NCBI GenBank assembly: GCA_031363945.1 | Contig: JANLVJ010000033.1 | Span: 142,075-206,074, forward strand | Length of the DNA stretch: 64,000 nt | DNA from: JANLVJ01 sp031363945 | GTDB lineage: Bacteria; Bacteroidota; Bacteroidia; Sphingobacteriales; Sphingobacteriaceae | Reading direction: 5' to 3' | Shown: piece by piece, positions 18,653 through 27,856 of the stretch | Numbering within the stretch: position 1 is the first letter of the stretch | Layout of the letters: each line of letters begins with the position of its first letter | The notes under the pieces: generated by a model | Databases searched by the model: none | Told to the model about the DNA's origin: nothing | Seen by the model: only the letters and a program-made list of their open reading frames with translations | Translations under genes and position numbers: made by a program

Positions 18653-20358
18653 TAATGGGTAGTTATTTTAAGGTCTTTAATTAGAAGCTGGATCGTAGTG
18701 TCACCATTCCATGAATTATTTTCAACTGAGTAACAAAGATCAAATGACTTTTGGGCCTTCAGATCGGGGAAATACTCTTCCATATTAAAACCCAGGCAGG
18801 TATATTCAGTCTTATCATCGATGCGTAATTGGAATTTTAAATGCTTGCCGGCAATGAGTAAAGGCGAACCATGGCATTTCAGATTTTTACTCATGAATAC
18901 TGGCTGATGATTACCTGGGCCAAATGGTGCAAACTGAAACAAAATACGGGTGAATTTACCGTTAAGAATTGTGGGTTCAATTAAATGATCAATTAGCAGA
19001 TCGCGGATGAAGCCATCTTCATGCATACTTGCAGTTACAACCTTCTCAAATTCAAGCCTGAACTCATCAATTTTGTCAACATTCAAAGTCAGGCCTGCAG
19101 CAAATTCATGCCCCCCGAACTGTTCCAGTAGATGCTGGCATGATTCAATGGCTGCATAAATATTAAATCCGCTGACTGATCTTGCTGAACCGCTTGCTTT
19201 ACCATCGCTACTTGTTAAAATTATAGTCGGGCGGTAATGCTTTTCAATTATTCTGGAAGCTACTATGCCAACTACCCCCTTATGCCAGTTGTCCTGATAT
19301 AGAATGGTAGAATTCTTTTTCTCCCAATCTGTTGTCTTTTTTAGTAATTCAAATGCTTGTTCGCTCATAGCTGCATCTTTCAGCTTACGGTCTGCATTAC
19401 ATACATTAATTTGATTGCTTAACGTTTTAGCTTCTTCAGGGTTTTTACTCGTTAAGAGTTTAACCACTAGGGTGGCTTTTTTCATTCGTCCTGCTGCATT
19501 GATCCGGGGGCCCAGTTGAAAAAGGACTTCATTAAAGGTGATCTCCGAATTTAAACCTGCTGATTTTATAAGCGCTTTTAAACCCGAACAAGGTTTCTCA
19601 TTAAGCTGCTTGAGCCCATAATAGGCTAGAATTCGGTTTTCATCACACACTTCTACCACATCGGCAGCGATACTTATTGCTACCATATCAAGGTAAAGAC
19701 CGGTCGGCAGGGTAGCTAGCTTTAAATGAGTAACCAGGGCTGTTACCAGCTTATAGCCGATACCGCAGCCTGATAGTTCTTTAAAAGGATAGGTTGAGTC
19801 TTCACGTTTAGGATCTAATACTGCAATAGCTGCTGGCAGGGTAGCACCAGGTAAATGGTGGTCAGCAATTATAAAGTCAATCAGTATACTAGACGCATAT
19901 TGTATATGCTCAATTGATTTGATACCGCAATCAAGGGCTATGATCAGGGTAATACCCTGTTCTTTAGCCCAGTCAATTCCAATAGTTGAAATGCCATAAC
20001 CTTCAAGGTAGCGATCGGGTATATAGTATTGAACGCGCTCATATATACTTTTTATAAAACTATATACAACCGATACAGCAGTAGTGCCATCTACATCATA
20101 ATCTCCATAAATCAGTATTTTTTCATCCATTTTAATGGCGCTCTTGATTCTTTCGACGGCAAGTAGCATGTCATTCATCAGGAATGGATCATGTAGCTGG
20201 TCAAAGGCTGGCCTGAAAAACTGCCTTGCTTTAGCAAAGCTGTCTGCATTTCGGGCGCAAAGTAACGATGATAATTCATTTGCTACATTCAGCTCAACTG
20301 CCAGCTTTTCAGCCCGCTCAGGTTGATGATCTTCCCTGAATACCCATCTTTTCTTCAT
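18652..20358 (-). CDS. recJ: Single-stranded-DNA-specific exonuclease RecJ
   Basis: The 568-residue protein has the DHH phosphoesterase motifs: YGDYDVDGTTA near residue 83, ALDCGIKS near 140 and ADHHLPG near 165, followed by the DHHA1 region (QFGGHEFAAGLTL near 418) and the C-terminal OB-like domain. RecJ degrades single-stranded DNA 5' to 3' in recombination and mismatch repair. Length matches the family. It heads the recJ-lptB-GH3 run; a 66-bp gap separates it from the divergent MBL gene. Confidence 0.94.
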   Translation of the reverse strand: MKKRWVFREDHQPERAEKLAVELNVANELSSLLCARNADSFAKARQFFRPAFDQLHDPFLMNDMLLAVERIKSAIKMDEKILIYGDYDVDGTTAVSVVYSFIKSIYERVQYYIPDRYLEGYGISTIGIDWAKEQGITLIIALDCGIKSIEHIQYASSILIDFIIADHHLPGATLPAAIAVLDPKREDSTYPFKELSGCGIGYKLVTALVTHLKLATLPTGLYLDMVAISIAADVVEVCDENRILAYYGLKQLNEKPCSGLKALIKSAGLNSEITFNEVLFQLGPRINAAGRMKKATLVVKLLTSKNPEEAKTLSNQINVCNADRKLKDAAMSEQAFELLKKTTDWEKKNSTILYQDNWHKGVVGIVASRIIEKHYRPTIILTSSDGKASGSARSVSGFNIYAAIESCQHLLEQFGGHEFAAGLTLNVDKIDEFRLEFEKVVTASMHEDGFIRDLLIDHLIEPTILNGKFTRILFQFAPFGPGNHQPVFMSKNLKCHGSPLLIAGKHLKFQLRIDDKTEYTCLGFNMEEYFPDLKAQKSFDLCYSVENNSWNGDTTIQLLIKDLKITTH

Positions 20359-20424
20359 ATTTGTAAGCGTAGTCGCTATTGGGCTAAATTAATATTAATC
20401 TAATCAAGAAAATCTCAATTTCTA

Positions 20425-21201
20425 TTGAAAGCTTTTCCACTTTACGAAGGTTCTTATACTGTTGATGCAAGTAAAAAATTTGTACCCTTTGACCCTCTTA
20501 CCCAGGATCCACTGACCCGTAAAGGGTCAGTTTTCGTGCATATTTATCCTTTTCTGATTGAAACAGCCGATGAACTGATCTTGCTTGATACCGGGCTCGG
20601 GCAGCTGAATGAAGATGGAGAGCTAAAATTACATGTAAATATTCGCAAGGCTGGCTATGACCCGTCTCAGGTTAGTAAAGTAATCATGAGCCATCTGCAT
20701 AGTGATCATTCTTTGGGTCTCGTTATTCCTGATGGTAATTCTTTCAGGCCGAGTTTCCCTGATGCTGATATTTATATACAGAAAAATGAACTCGCTACAG
20801 CCCTTGAAGATAGACCGTCTTCATACCCCCGCCGGCAAGTGCAGTTTATAATAGATCATGCCAGGATTCATCTGCTTGATGAAGACGGTTCTATTTCACC
20901 CTCAATACAATATGAACTCAGCGGTGGTCATAGCCCTTACCATCAGGTTATTTATGTTGATTCGGGGTCAGACTATTATTTTTACGGAGGTGATGAAATG
21001 CCTGAAAGTGCCGCTGTCATTCGCAATTATATTGCTAAATATGATTATGATGGGCGAAAAAGCCGGGATCTTCGGACCGGGTATTTCAAAAGGGCGTCTG
21101 AAGAAGGGTGGAAATGCCTATTTTATCATGACTTCACATCAAGACCAATAGCAGGTATTGGACAAAATAATGATGCATCCTATAAACTGATCATACCTTA
21201 G
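20425..21201 (+). CDS. Metallo-beta-lactamase-fold hydrolase
   Basis: The 258-residue protein has the metal-binding HLHSDH motif (residues 90-95), a distal GGH (near 170), GGDE (near 190) and a C-terminal FYHDF His. These fit the two-metal MBL hydrolases such as lactonase-like and glyoxalase-like enzymes, but the substrate is unknown. The start is TTG at 20425; no in-frame ATG precedes the conserved fold. It stands alone between recJ and a bidirectional terminator. Confidence 0.8.
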   Translation: MKAFPLYEGSYTVDASKKFVPFDPLTQDPLTRKGSVFVHIYPFLIETADELILLDTGLGQLNEDGELKLHVNIRKAGYDPSQVSKVIMSHLHSDHSLGLVIPDGNSFRPSFPDADIYIQKNELATALEDRPSSYPRRQVQFIIDHARIHLLDEDGSISPSIQYELSGGHSPYHQVIYVDSGSDYYFYGGDEMPESAAVIRNYIAKYDYDGRKSRDLRTGYFKRASEEGWKCLFYHDFTSRPIAGIGQNNDASYKLIIP

Positions 21202-21305
21202 GTAGACGAAAAATCAAATTACAATGACTTAATAATGGCCGCCCTATTAAATTATGAATGCCTGTTTGCTGCCTGAAGCTTCAATCTAAACACACCTATA
21301 AAATT

Positions 21306-21344
21306 AATATCCCCCAGATAATAGTAAACTGTCTGGGGGATATT
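21306..21344. terminator. Bidirectional hairpin between convergent MBL gene and yceI
   Basis: AATATCCCCCAGA (21306-21318) pairs perfectly over 13 bp with TCTGGGGGATATT (21332-21344). It sits between convergent gene ends. T tracts are short, so it may work by stability rather than as a classical T-tailed terminator. Confidence 0.7.
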
Positions 21345-21382
21345 TAACATGAAACTGATTTTATAAGATAAGGGCCTGATAC

Positions 21383-21979
21383 TTACTTACTTTTCGCGGC
21401 ATAGAGCTGGCTGATCTTAATCTTAAAATTTTTAAGATCTGGTTCTTTTGATTCAGGCTGTGATCCGGTTTTGAGTCCGAACTGAACGCCTTCAATCAGC
21501 ATATCGGTACTTACAATACCCAACATGCCGTCTTTTAGGGCTATAGCTATCTGCATTCTAACCGGGCGGGTATGCCCTTTAATCGTCATATTAGCTTCAA
21601 GCTCATATTGCTGACCAGATAGATGAACAGCCTTGTTGATGATAAATCTGGCTCTTGGATAATCTGTAGTATTGAATAAGTTTGTTGATTTCAGTCTGTT
21701 CACCAGGATTGTATTCTGATCGACATTTCTGATATCATTGTCAACAAGACTTTTCATGTCTAGTTCAAAATTTCCAGCTGTCAGCAAATTGTTCTCGATT
21801 GTAAAATTACCCCCTGTAAATAGGAAGCTACCTGAATGCATGGAACTGTTTTCCTGGCAATACCAGACAATCAGACTGCTGTCAGGAATCAACTTATAGT
21901 GCACTATTGGGGCAACAGGTTTTCTAAAAGAAAACAAAATCAATGATAGACAGAATGCCAAAATCAGGTTTGTACGCAT
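21383..21979 (-). CDS. YceI-like lipid-binding family protein
   Basis: The 198-residue protein has a signal peptide (FCLSLILFSFRKP) and the YceI pattern: an early DSSLIVWYCQENS strand, GNFELDMKSL, a DYPRARF strand and NMTIKGHTRPV. YceI proteins form lipocalin-like barrels that bind isoprenoid lipids in the periplasm. It lies 10 bp after gcvP on the same strand, so it is likely at the end of the same transcript, with no obvious functional link to glycine cleavage. Confidence 0.8.
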   Translation of the reverse strand: MRTNLILAFCLSLILFSFRKPVAPIVHYKLIPDSSLIVWYCQENSSMHSGSFLFTGGNFTIENNLLTAGNFELDMKSLVDNDIRNVDQNTILVNRLKSTNLFNTTDYPRARFIINKAVHLSGQQYELEANMTIKGHTRPVRMQIAIALKDGMLGIVSTDMLIEGVQFGLKTGSQPESKEPDLKNFKIKISQLYAAKSK

Positions 21980-21989
21980 ACGCTAGATA

Positions 21990-24899
21990 TTAATGGGTTA
22001 AAACTTCTTCCTGATAAGATTCAACCGGAGGGCAAGAGCAAATAAAGACCCGATCGCCATAGGTTTCATTCACACGTGCGACTGATGACCAGAATTTATA
22101 ATTCTTTATCCAGCTTAATGGATAGGCTGCTTTCGCACGGCTGTAGGTATGCTCCCACTGGGCAGCTCCGATTTCCATGGCAGTATGAGGTGCATTTTTC
22201 AATACATTATCAGTTTTATCAGCGATACCTTCTTCCACTTCTGTGATTTCATGACGAATACTTATCAGTGCATCAGCAAATCTGTCAAGTTCTTCTTTTG
22301 ACTCACTTTCAGTAGGCTCAATCATCAGTGTGCCAGCCACCGGGAATGAAACGGTAGGGGCATGAAAACCATAGTCAATAAGTCTCTTGGCAATATCAGC
22401 AACTTCAATGCCAAATGATTTAAATGACCTGCAGTCAAGAATCATCTCATGTGCGCAAAAACCATGATTACCTGCATAAAGTACAGGATAATGGGGCTCT
22501 AAACGTACTTTAAGATAATTAGCATTTAGTATGGCATGCTCTGTGGCTTTTTTAAGCCCTGCTTCACCCATCAGACAAATATAAGCATGTGAAATCATCA
22601 AGACCCCGGCACTACCCCAGGGGGCAGCAGCAACAGCAGGTATAGAATCTGGACCACCAGCCCCGGTAGTAGCATGTCCTGGTAAAAATGGTGCCAGGTG
22701 TTTTGCAACACCGATCGGGCCCATGCCTGGTCCACCACCACCGTGCGGAATACAGAATGTTTTATGCAGATTCAGGTGGCAAACATCTGCACCAATTGCT
22801 GCGGGTGATGTAAGCCCAACCTGTGCATTCATATTGGCACCATCCATATATACCTGTCCACCATGCTCGTGAATGATCTGACAGATTTCTAAAATTCCTT
22901 CTTCAAAAACCCCATGAGTTGATGGGTAGGTGACCATTAAAGCCGCAAGATTATCTTTATGCTCTACTGCCCGTGCCCGCAGATTTTCTATATCAATATT
23001 TCCTTTTTCATCACAGGCAGTAACAATTACCCTGAAGCCTGCAATTACAGCGCTCGCAGGATTGGTACCATGGGCAGAAGCAGGTATGAGCACCACATTT
23101 CTATGCGCTTCATTATTCTTATGATGATAAGCCCTGATCACACGAAGACCTGTATATTCTCCCTGAGCACCTGAATTTGGTTGTAATGAAAAGGCGTCAA
23201 AGCCTGTAATACTGCAAAGGTATTCTTCTAATTCAGTAAAAAGACGCAGGTAGCCCGTAACCTGATCGGCTGGGGCAAAGGGGTGTAAATCTGCAAATTC
23301 AGGCCAGGTTACCGGAATCATTTCAGTGGTCGCATTGAGTTTCATGGTACATGAACCTAGGGCAATCATTGAATGTGTCAGTGATAAATCTTTTGCTTCC
23401 AATGCCTTGATATACCGGAGCATTTCATGTTCGGTTTTAATGGTATTGAAAACCGGATGCTGCATAAACAGGGTTTTCCTGCTTATTTTTTCAGAAAATT
23501 CAAGTGCCTGGATACTGAGCTGGGTATGGGTGAGTTTTGGTGTTAGATCACGGCCCAGACCTTTCACACGTCCGAAAATTGAAATGATTTCATTTACATG
23601 TTCAAGCGTGGTAAGTTCGTTCAGGGTTATAAAAATCAGGTTATCCTGATAACGGAAATTAATCTCCTTGTTTATCGCATCACTATGAATGACTGCTTTA
23701 AGATCTTTTCCATCTACGCAGATGGTATCAAAATAAGGACCTTCAGAAACGTCAAAGTTTAATTCTTTCAGACCGATTTCTAGTAAAAGTGTATACCCAT
23801 GTATCTTTCTGGCAATTCGCTTGATACCCTCAGGACCATGATAGATAGCATACATAGAAGCCATAATAGCAAGAAGCGCCTGGGCTGTACATATATTTGA
23901 AGTGGCTTTGTCTCTTTTAATATGCTGCTCCCGGGTTTGAAGAGTCATTCTGAGTGCCTGATTGCCATGTCTGTCAATCGAGACACCAATAATTCTACCT
24001 GGCATCTGCCTTTTGTAAGCATCACGGGTAGCAAAAAATGCTGCATGAGGCCCGCCAAAGCCCATTGGAATTCCGAATCTCTGGGTACTGCCGACAACAA
24101 CATCTGCACCCCATTCTCCAGGAGGCTTTAATAAACTCAGACTCATCAGATCAGCTGCAACAGCAATACTGATATTCTGTCTCTGTAATTCGGCTGATAA
24201 TCCGGAATAATCTTCAATCAGGCCACTTTTACCAGGATACTGCAAAAGCACACCGAAAATATTTTCTGTATGGGCTGCATCGCTTGCCTTACCAATCTTG
24301 ATTTGTATGCCTAAAGGGGCAGAAAAGCCGATCAGTACATCAATCGTCTGAGGAAATACTTCATCAGAGATAAAGAAGGTTGTAGCACTGTTGTTTTTAC
24401 GGACATTGAATAAAAGGTGCATGGCCTCGGCTGCTGCAGTTGACTCATCAAGTAATGAGGCGTTTGCCACTTCCATACCTGTCAGGTCGATAATCATGGT
24501 TTGAAAATTCAATAGTGCCTGTAACCTGCCCTGGGCAATTTCTGCCTGATAGGGAGTGTACTGGGTATACCAGCCTGGGTTTTCAAGAATATTGCGTTGT
24601 ATAACAGGAGGCGTTATCGCAGGATAATATCCGAGCCCAATATATGATTTAAAGATTTTGTTTTTTGCCGCAAGCTCTTTCAAGCCTGACGGACCGAACA
24701 AATAATCCCACTCACTTTTTGCTGCAGGTAACTTCATTGGCTGAGCCAGGCGTATTGCCGGTGGAACAGTCTGATCAATTAATTCTGCTATAGTTTCAAG
24801 ACCGATAGTTTCTAGCATTGAGGCTGTTTTCTCTTCATCTAGTGAGATATGTCTACCTGAAAATGACTCCTGGTCAAACCAGTTATTCGATTCCAACAT
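21990..24899 (-). CDS. gcvP: Glycine dehydrogenase (decarboxylating), P-protein
   Basis: The 969-residue protein is the fused alpha2-type P-protein of the glycine cleavage system. Both homologous halves are present and the PLP lysine lies in HLNLHKTFCIPHGGGGPG near residue 720. It decarboxylates glycine and transfers the aminomethyl group to the H-protein lipoyl arm. GcvH and GcvT are not in the window. A TATTTTTG box at 24922-24929 could be its own -7 element but has no matching -33. Kbl and Tdh elsewhere in the window make glycine from threonine, which this enzyme could consume. Confidence 0.96.
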   Translation of the reverse strand: MLESNNWFDQESFSGRHISLDEEKTASMLETIGLETIAELIDQTVPPAIRLAQPMKLPAAKSEWDYLFGPSGLKELAAKNKIFKSYIGLGYYPAITPPVIQRNILENPGWYTQYTPYQAEIAQGRLQALLNFQTMIIDLTGMEVANASLLDESTAAAEAMHLLFNVRKNNSATTFFISDEVFPQTIDVLIGFSAPLGIQIKIGKASDAAHTENIFGVLLQYPGKSGLIEDYSGLSAELQRQNISIAVAADLMSLSLLKPPGEWGADVVVGSTQRFGIPMGFGGPHAAFFATRDAYKRQMPGRIIGVSIDRHGNQALRMTLQTREQHIKRDKATSNICTAQALLAIMASMYAIYHGPEGIKRIARKIHGYTLLLEIGLKELNFDVSEGPYFDTICVDGKDLKAVIHSDAINKEINFRYQDNLIFITLNELTTLEHVNEIISIFGRVKGLGRDLTPKLTHTQLSIQALEFSEKISRKTLFMQHPVFNTIKTEHEMLRYIKALEAKDLSLTHSMIALGSCTMKLNATTEMIPVTWPEFADLHPFAPADQVTGYLRLFTELEEYLCSITGFDAFSLQPNSGAQGEYTGLRVIRAYHHKNNEAHRNVVLIPASAHGTNPASAVIAGFRVIVTACDEKGNIDIENLRARAVEHKDNLAALMVTYPSTHGVFEEGILEICQIIHEHGGQVYMDGANMNAQVGLTSPAAIGADVCHLNLHKTFCIPHGGGGPGMGPIGVAKHLAPFLPGHATTGAGGPDSIPAVAAAPWGSAGVLMISHAYICLMGEAGLKKATEHAILNANYLKVRLEPHYPVLYAGNHGFCAHEMILDCRSFKSFGIEVADIAKRLIDYGFHAPTVSFPVAGTLMIEPTESESKEELDRFADALISIRHEITEVEEGIADKTDNVLKNAPHTAMEIGAAQWEHTYSRAKAAYPLSWIKNYKFWSSVARVNETYGDRVFICSCPPVESYQEEVLTH

Positions 24900-24950
24900 G
24901 CGTTGCTTTTAAATTAGATTGCAAAAATAAATTATTTAAATTCCTTTTTA

Positions 24951-26000
24951 CTATTCCTGGCAGGTAATGGTATGGTCATTTTTTACAGCATGCAGGGTGC
25001 CGAATGATTTAATAGTAGTAAAACCATTAATTTCAAGAAATTGTTCGAAATCATCAGAATATGACGATTCAATTGCAATAAGCAGGCCACCACTTGTTTG
25101 CGGATCAGCCAGTAAATGCTTTGTCCTGACTGATAGTGGGTTCACTTTATGGCCATAGCTGTCAATGTTTCTGATTGTACCACCCGGTATTGCACCTTGT
25201 TCAAGATACAGATCAACCATGGGTAAGAAAGGAATGGCCTGAAGGTGTATAGTAGCTTGCAGGCCACTGCCTTCACACATTTCAATAAGGTGACCGAGCA
25301 GGCCAAATCCTGTTACATCGGTCATGGCTTTTACATACGTAAGAGCTCCGGCTTTTTCACCGACTTTATTCAGCTTAATCATTGAGTCACGGGCAACAAC
25401 TGCATCTTCAGGTGTTAAAATTCCCATTTTCTGAGCAGTACTTAAAATACCTACTCCCAGCTTTTTTGTCAGATATAATTTACAACCAGCTATTGCCGTA
25501 CTATTCTTTTTTATGTTGCTGAGCTTTACAAGTCCATTAACTGAAAGCCCGAATATGGGTTCCTGGCTATCGATGCTATGTCCACCGGCTAGAGTAATAC
25601 CAGCCTCGGCACAAATAGCCCTGCTGCCTTCAAGAACCTGACGGGCAATACTGGCAGGTATTTTATGGACAGGCCAGCCTAGGATCGCAATCGCCATTAA
25701 CGGACGACCACCCATAGCATAGATATCACTAATCGCATTCGCAGCGGCAATTCTTCCAAAATCAAATGCATCATCAACAATGGGCATGAAAAAATCAGTC
25801 GTACTGATTATAGCCTCACCGGTACCCAAATCATATACAGCTGCATCATCACGGGTATCATTGCCCACCAGCAAATTTGGGTCTGCTTTCAACAGGTTAT
25901 CACTGTGTAAAATTTCATTCAATATTTTGGGTGAAATTTTACAGCCGCACCCTGCACCATGGCTAAATGCAGTAAGTTTAATTTCAGTTTCAGTGAACAT
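24951..26000 (-). CDS. selD: Selenide, water dikinase
   Basis: From the ATG at 26000 the protein is 349 residues and has the catalytic SHGAGCGCK segment with Cys at position 18 (Cys, not selenocysteine) and Lys21. It makes selenophosphate from selenide and ATP. A longer frame starts at a TTG at 26024, but the ATG is nearer the usual family start. The gene overlaps the 3' end of mnmH by about 11 bp. Pairing with mnmH shows selenium is used for tRNA selenouridine; no selA, selB or selC is in the window. Confidence 0.94.
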   Translation of the reverse strand: MFTETEIKLTAFSHGAGCGCKISPKILNEILHSDNLLKADPNLLVGNDTRDDAAVYDLGTGEAIISTTDFFMPIVDDAFDFGRIAAANAISDIYAMGGRPLMAIAILGWPVHKIPASIARQVLEGSRAICAEAGITLAGGHSIDSQEPIFGLSVNGLVKLSNIKKNSTAIAGCKLYLTKKLGVGILSTAQKMGILTPEDAVVARDSMIKLNKVGEKAGALTYVKAMTDVTGFGLLGHLIEMCEGSGLQATIHLQAIPFLPMVDLYLEQGAIPGGTIRNIDSYGHKVNPLSVRTKHLLADPQTSGGLLIAIESSYSDDFEQFLEINGFTTIKSFGTLHAVKNDHTITCQE

Positions 26001-27036
26001 CAGTCGTTTGGGATGAAAATTCAATTAATAACTTTGCTGAATCAGCAAAATTTAGACTGTTGAGTTTAAGTTGAAATAATTTAAGTGGATCTTTTTTACT
26101 TAATTGTTTGGTATACGACTTATCATAATACGCAAGAGCAATCTCAAGTACCTGCAATGTCTTGTCATTTTCAATGGCTTCAATTGCCGTATTCATGATT
26201 TCAAGTCCCAGCCTTTTCTGAATCCGAAGAAAACGCTCTTTTAAAAATTCCTTATTCAGGTTTCCATACTGTCCCATCAAATGAGACTTACGAAGGCTGT
26301 CTGGTAAGATAACCTGAAATAGCAGAGCCGCTTTTAACTGTACCCATAAGGCTTGAGGTAGGGCAATATGTCCTATATTAATACATTCATCTTCAAACCA
26401 TACAGGTTTTTGCGCATCCATCAGACTGAGCTCAAGGCCAAGCCTGTTTTCAAAGTTTTCCTGGGTGGGTTGAATTAAATGACCCAGAGAGCCAAAGGCT
26501 GAACCTAAATGGGCAGCCAGCCCTTCAAGGTCAACCACCTGTTCACCCTGTTTTTTAAGTTCATACAAGATTTCTGTTTTACCGCTTCCGGTAAGCCCGC
26601 CCAGTGCATAAACAGTCAGGGGGCGATCAAACTGCCTGATGATATGAGTTCTAAACGATTTATATCCGCCTTTAAGAGTAGAAACTTCAAAACCGCAGAC
26701 GCTGAGTAGCTGGGCAAAGCTGGCACTTCTCATACCACCCCTCCAGCAATGAATCAAGACTTTTCGACTTGGCGCTGCCTCTAAAGCGAGTAGGACGTAG
26801 CTGTTCAGCCTTGGCCCAACAAGTTCAAGACCTTTCATGACGGCAGACTGCTGACCATTAACCTTATAAAGAGTACCAATGATAACGCGCTCTTCATCAC
26901 TAAAAAGGGGGATATTAATTGCCCCCGGGATATGCCCTTTTTTATATTCTGCCGGAGTGCGTACGTCCAATACGGGTATATCAGCTGAACTGCTTAAAAA
27001 ATCAGTAATTCCTAAAATTTCAGGTAGTTTATTCAA
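25990..27036 (-). CDS. mnmH: tRNA 2-selenouridine synthase
   Basis: The 348-residue protein has an N-terminal rhodanese domain with the active-site HCWRGGMRS loop (near residue 96) and a C-terminal P-loop domain with GGLTGSGKTE (near residue 145). MnmH converts 2-thiouridine at the tRNA wobble position to 2-selenouridine through a geranylated intermediate, using selenophosphate from SelD. The start is TTG at 27034-27036, overlapping the TGA of pdxJ as TTGA, which suggests coupling. SelD follows directly. Confidence 0.93.
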   Translation of the reverse strand: MNKLPEILGITDFLSSSADIPVLDVRTPAEYKKGHIPGAINIPLFSDEERVIIGTLYKVNGQQSAVMKGLELVGPRLNSYVLLALEAAPSRKVLIHCWRGGMRSASFAQLLSVCGFEVSTLKGGYKSFRTHIIRQFDRPLTVYALGGLTGSGKTEILYELKKQGEQVVDLEGLAAHLGSAFGSLGHLIQPTQENFENRLGLELSLMDAQKPVWFEDECINIGHIALPQALWVQLKAALLFQVILPDSLRKSHLMGQYGNLNKEFLKERFLRIQKRLGLEIMNTAIEAIENDKTLQVLEIALAYYDKSYTKQLSKKDPLKLFQLKLNSLNFADSAKLLIEFSSQTTDVH

Positions 27037-27752
27037 GATGGTTCAAGCTGGTTACGGTATAAACGTATGGTATTTTCTAGACCTAGATATAACGCATCAC
27101 ATACAAGAGCATGACCAATTGATACTTCCAGCAGTTCAGGTATTTCTGTATAAAAGTATTTCAGGTTTTCCAGATCAAGATCATGGCCGGCATTCACGCC
27201 CATACCTAATTCGGCGGCCAGCCTGGCAGCATTTTTATAAGGAGCTATTGCCGACAGTCTGTTTTTCTTAAAGCCAAGGGCATAAGGTTCAGTGTAGAGT
27301 TCAATCCGGTCAGCACCTGTGGCAGCAGCCCCTTCTACCATCAGTTCATTGGGATCTACAAATAAAGAGGTTCGAATACCATTACGCTTGAGTTCAGTTA
27401 TAATCTCCTTTAAAAGTGAAGCGTTTGCGATAGTATCCCAGCCTGAATTTGAAGTAATTGCTTCAAGAGCATCTGGTACAAGTGTACATTGAGCAGGTTT
27501 CACCGAAAGAACGAGCTTCATAAATCCAGGTTCAGGTCTCCCCTCGATATTGAATTCAGTTTTTAGTCTGGGAGCAAGATCATACACATCCTGATAGCGG
27601 ATATGCCTTTCATCGGGCCTGGGATGAACGGTTATTCCCTGTGCACCGAATTCTTCACAATCAGCAGCAACCTTTAATAAATTAGGGTTGTTTGCACCTC
27701 TTGCATTTCTTATCGTGGCGAATTTATTGATATTGACAGATAACTTGGTCAT
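27033..27752 (-). CDS. pdxJ: Pyridoxine 5'-phosphate synthase
   Basis: The 239-residue TIM-barrel protein has the PdxJ motifs VNINKFATIRNARG (N-terminal strand), GITVHPRPDERHI (near residue 37) and GMNAGHDL-like GVNAGHDLDLENL (near 190). It condenses 1-deoxyxylulose 5-phosphate with 3-amino-2-oxopropyl phosphate, the last step of the DXP-dependent vitamin B6 route. It is the first gene of pdxJ-mnmH-selD; the link to selenium use looks organisational rather than metabolic. Confidence 0.95.
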   Translation of the reverse strand: MTKLSVNINKFATIRNARGANNPNLLKVAADCEEFGAQGITVHPRPDERHIRYQDVYDLAPRLKTEFNIEGRPEPGFMKLVLSVKPAQCTLVPDALEAITSNSGWDTIANASLLKEIITELKRNGIRTSLFVDPNELMVEGAAATGADRIELYTEPYALGFKKNRLSAIAPYKNAARLAAELGMGVNAGHDLDLENLKYFYTEIPELLEVSIGHALVCDALYLGLENTIRLYRNQLEPS

Positions 27753-27806
27753 AAAATAATTCTTGCTTTCTCGGGTCTAAAGCCTGCTTGGACTGGCTTT
27801 AACGAA

Positions 27807-27833
27807 CAACAGGCGGAAGAAAGCCGCCTGTTG
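27807..27833. terminator. 10-bp hairpin between ahcY and pdxJ
   Basis: CAACAGGCGG pairs perfectly with CCGCCTGTTG around a 7-nt loop. It lies just after the ahcY stop (leftward) and before pdxJ. There is no T tract after it on the minus strand, so it may be a terminator without a classical tail or an RNA-stabilising hairpin. A second 6-bp pair (AAAGCC/GGCTTT) lies at 27780-27801. Confidence 0.55.
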
Positions 27834-27856
27834 AAAAATATGTAAAAAAATAACTA

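Noticed and set aside
26879..27271. 130-codon plus-strand open frame across mnmH and pdxJ
   Set aside because: Antisense to two well-supported genes and without family features.
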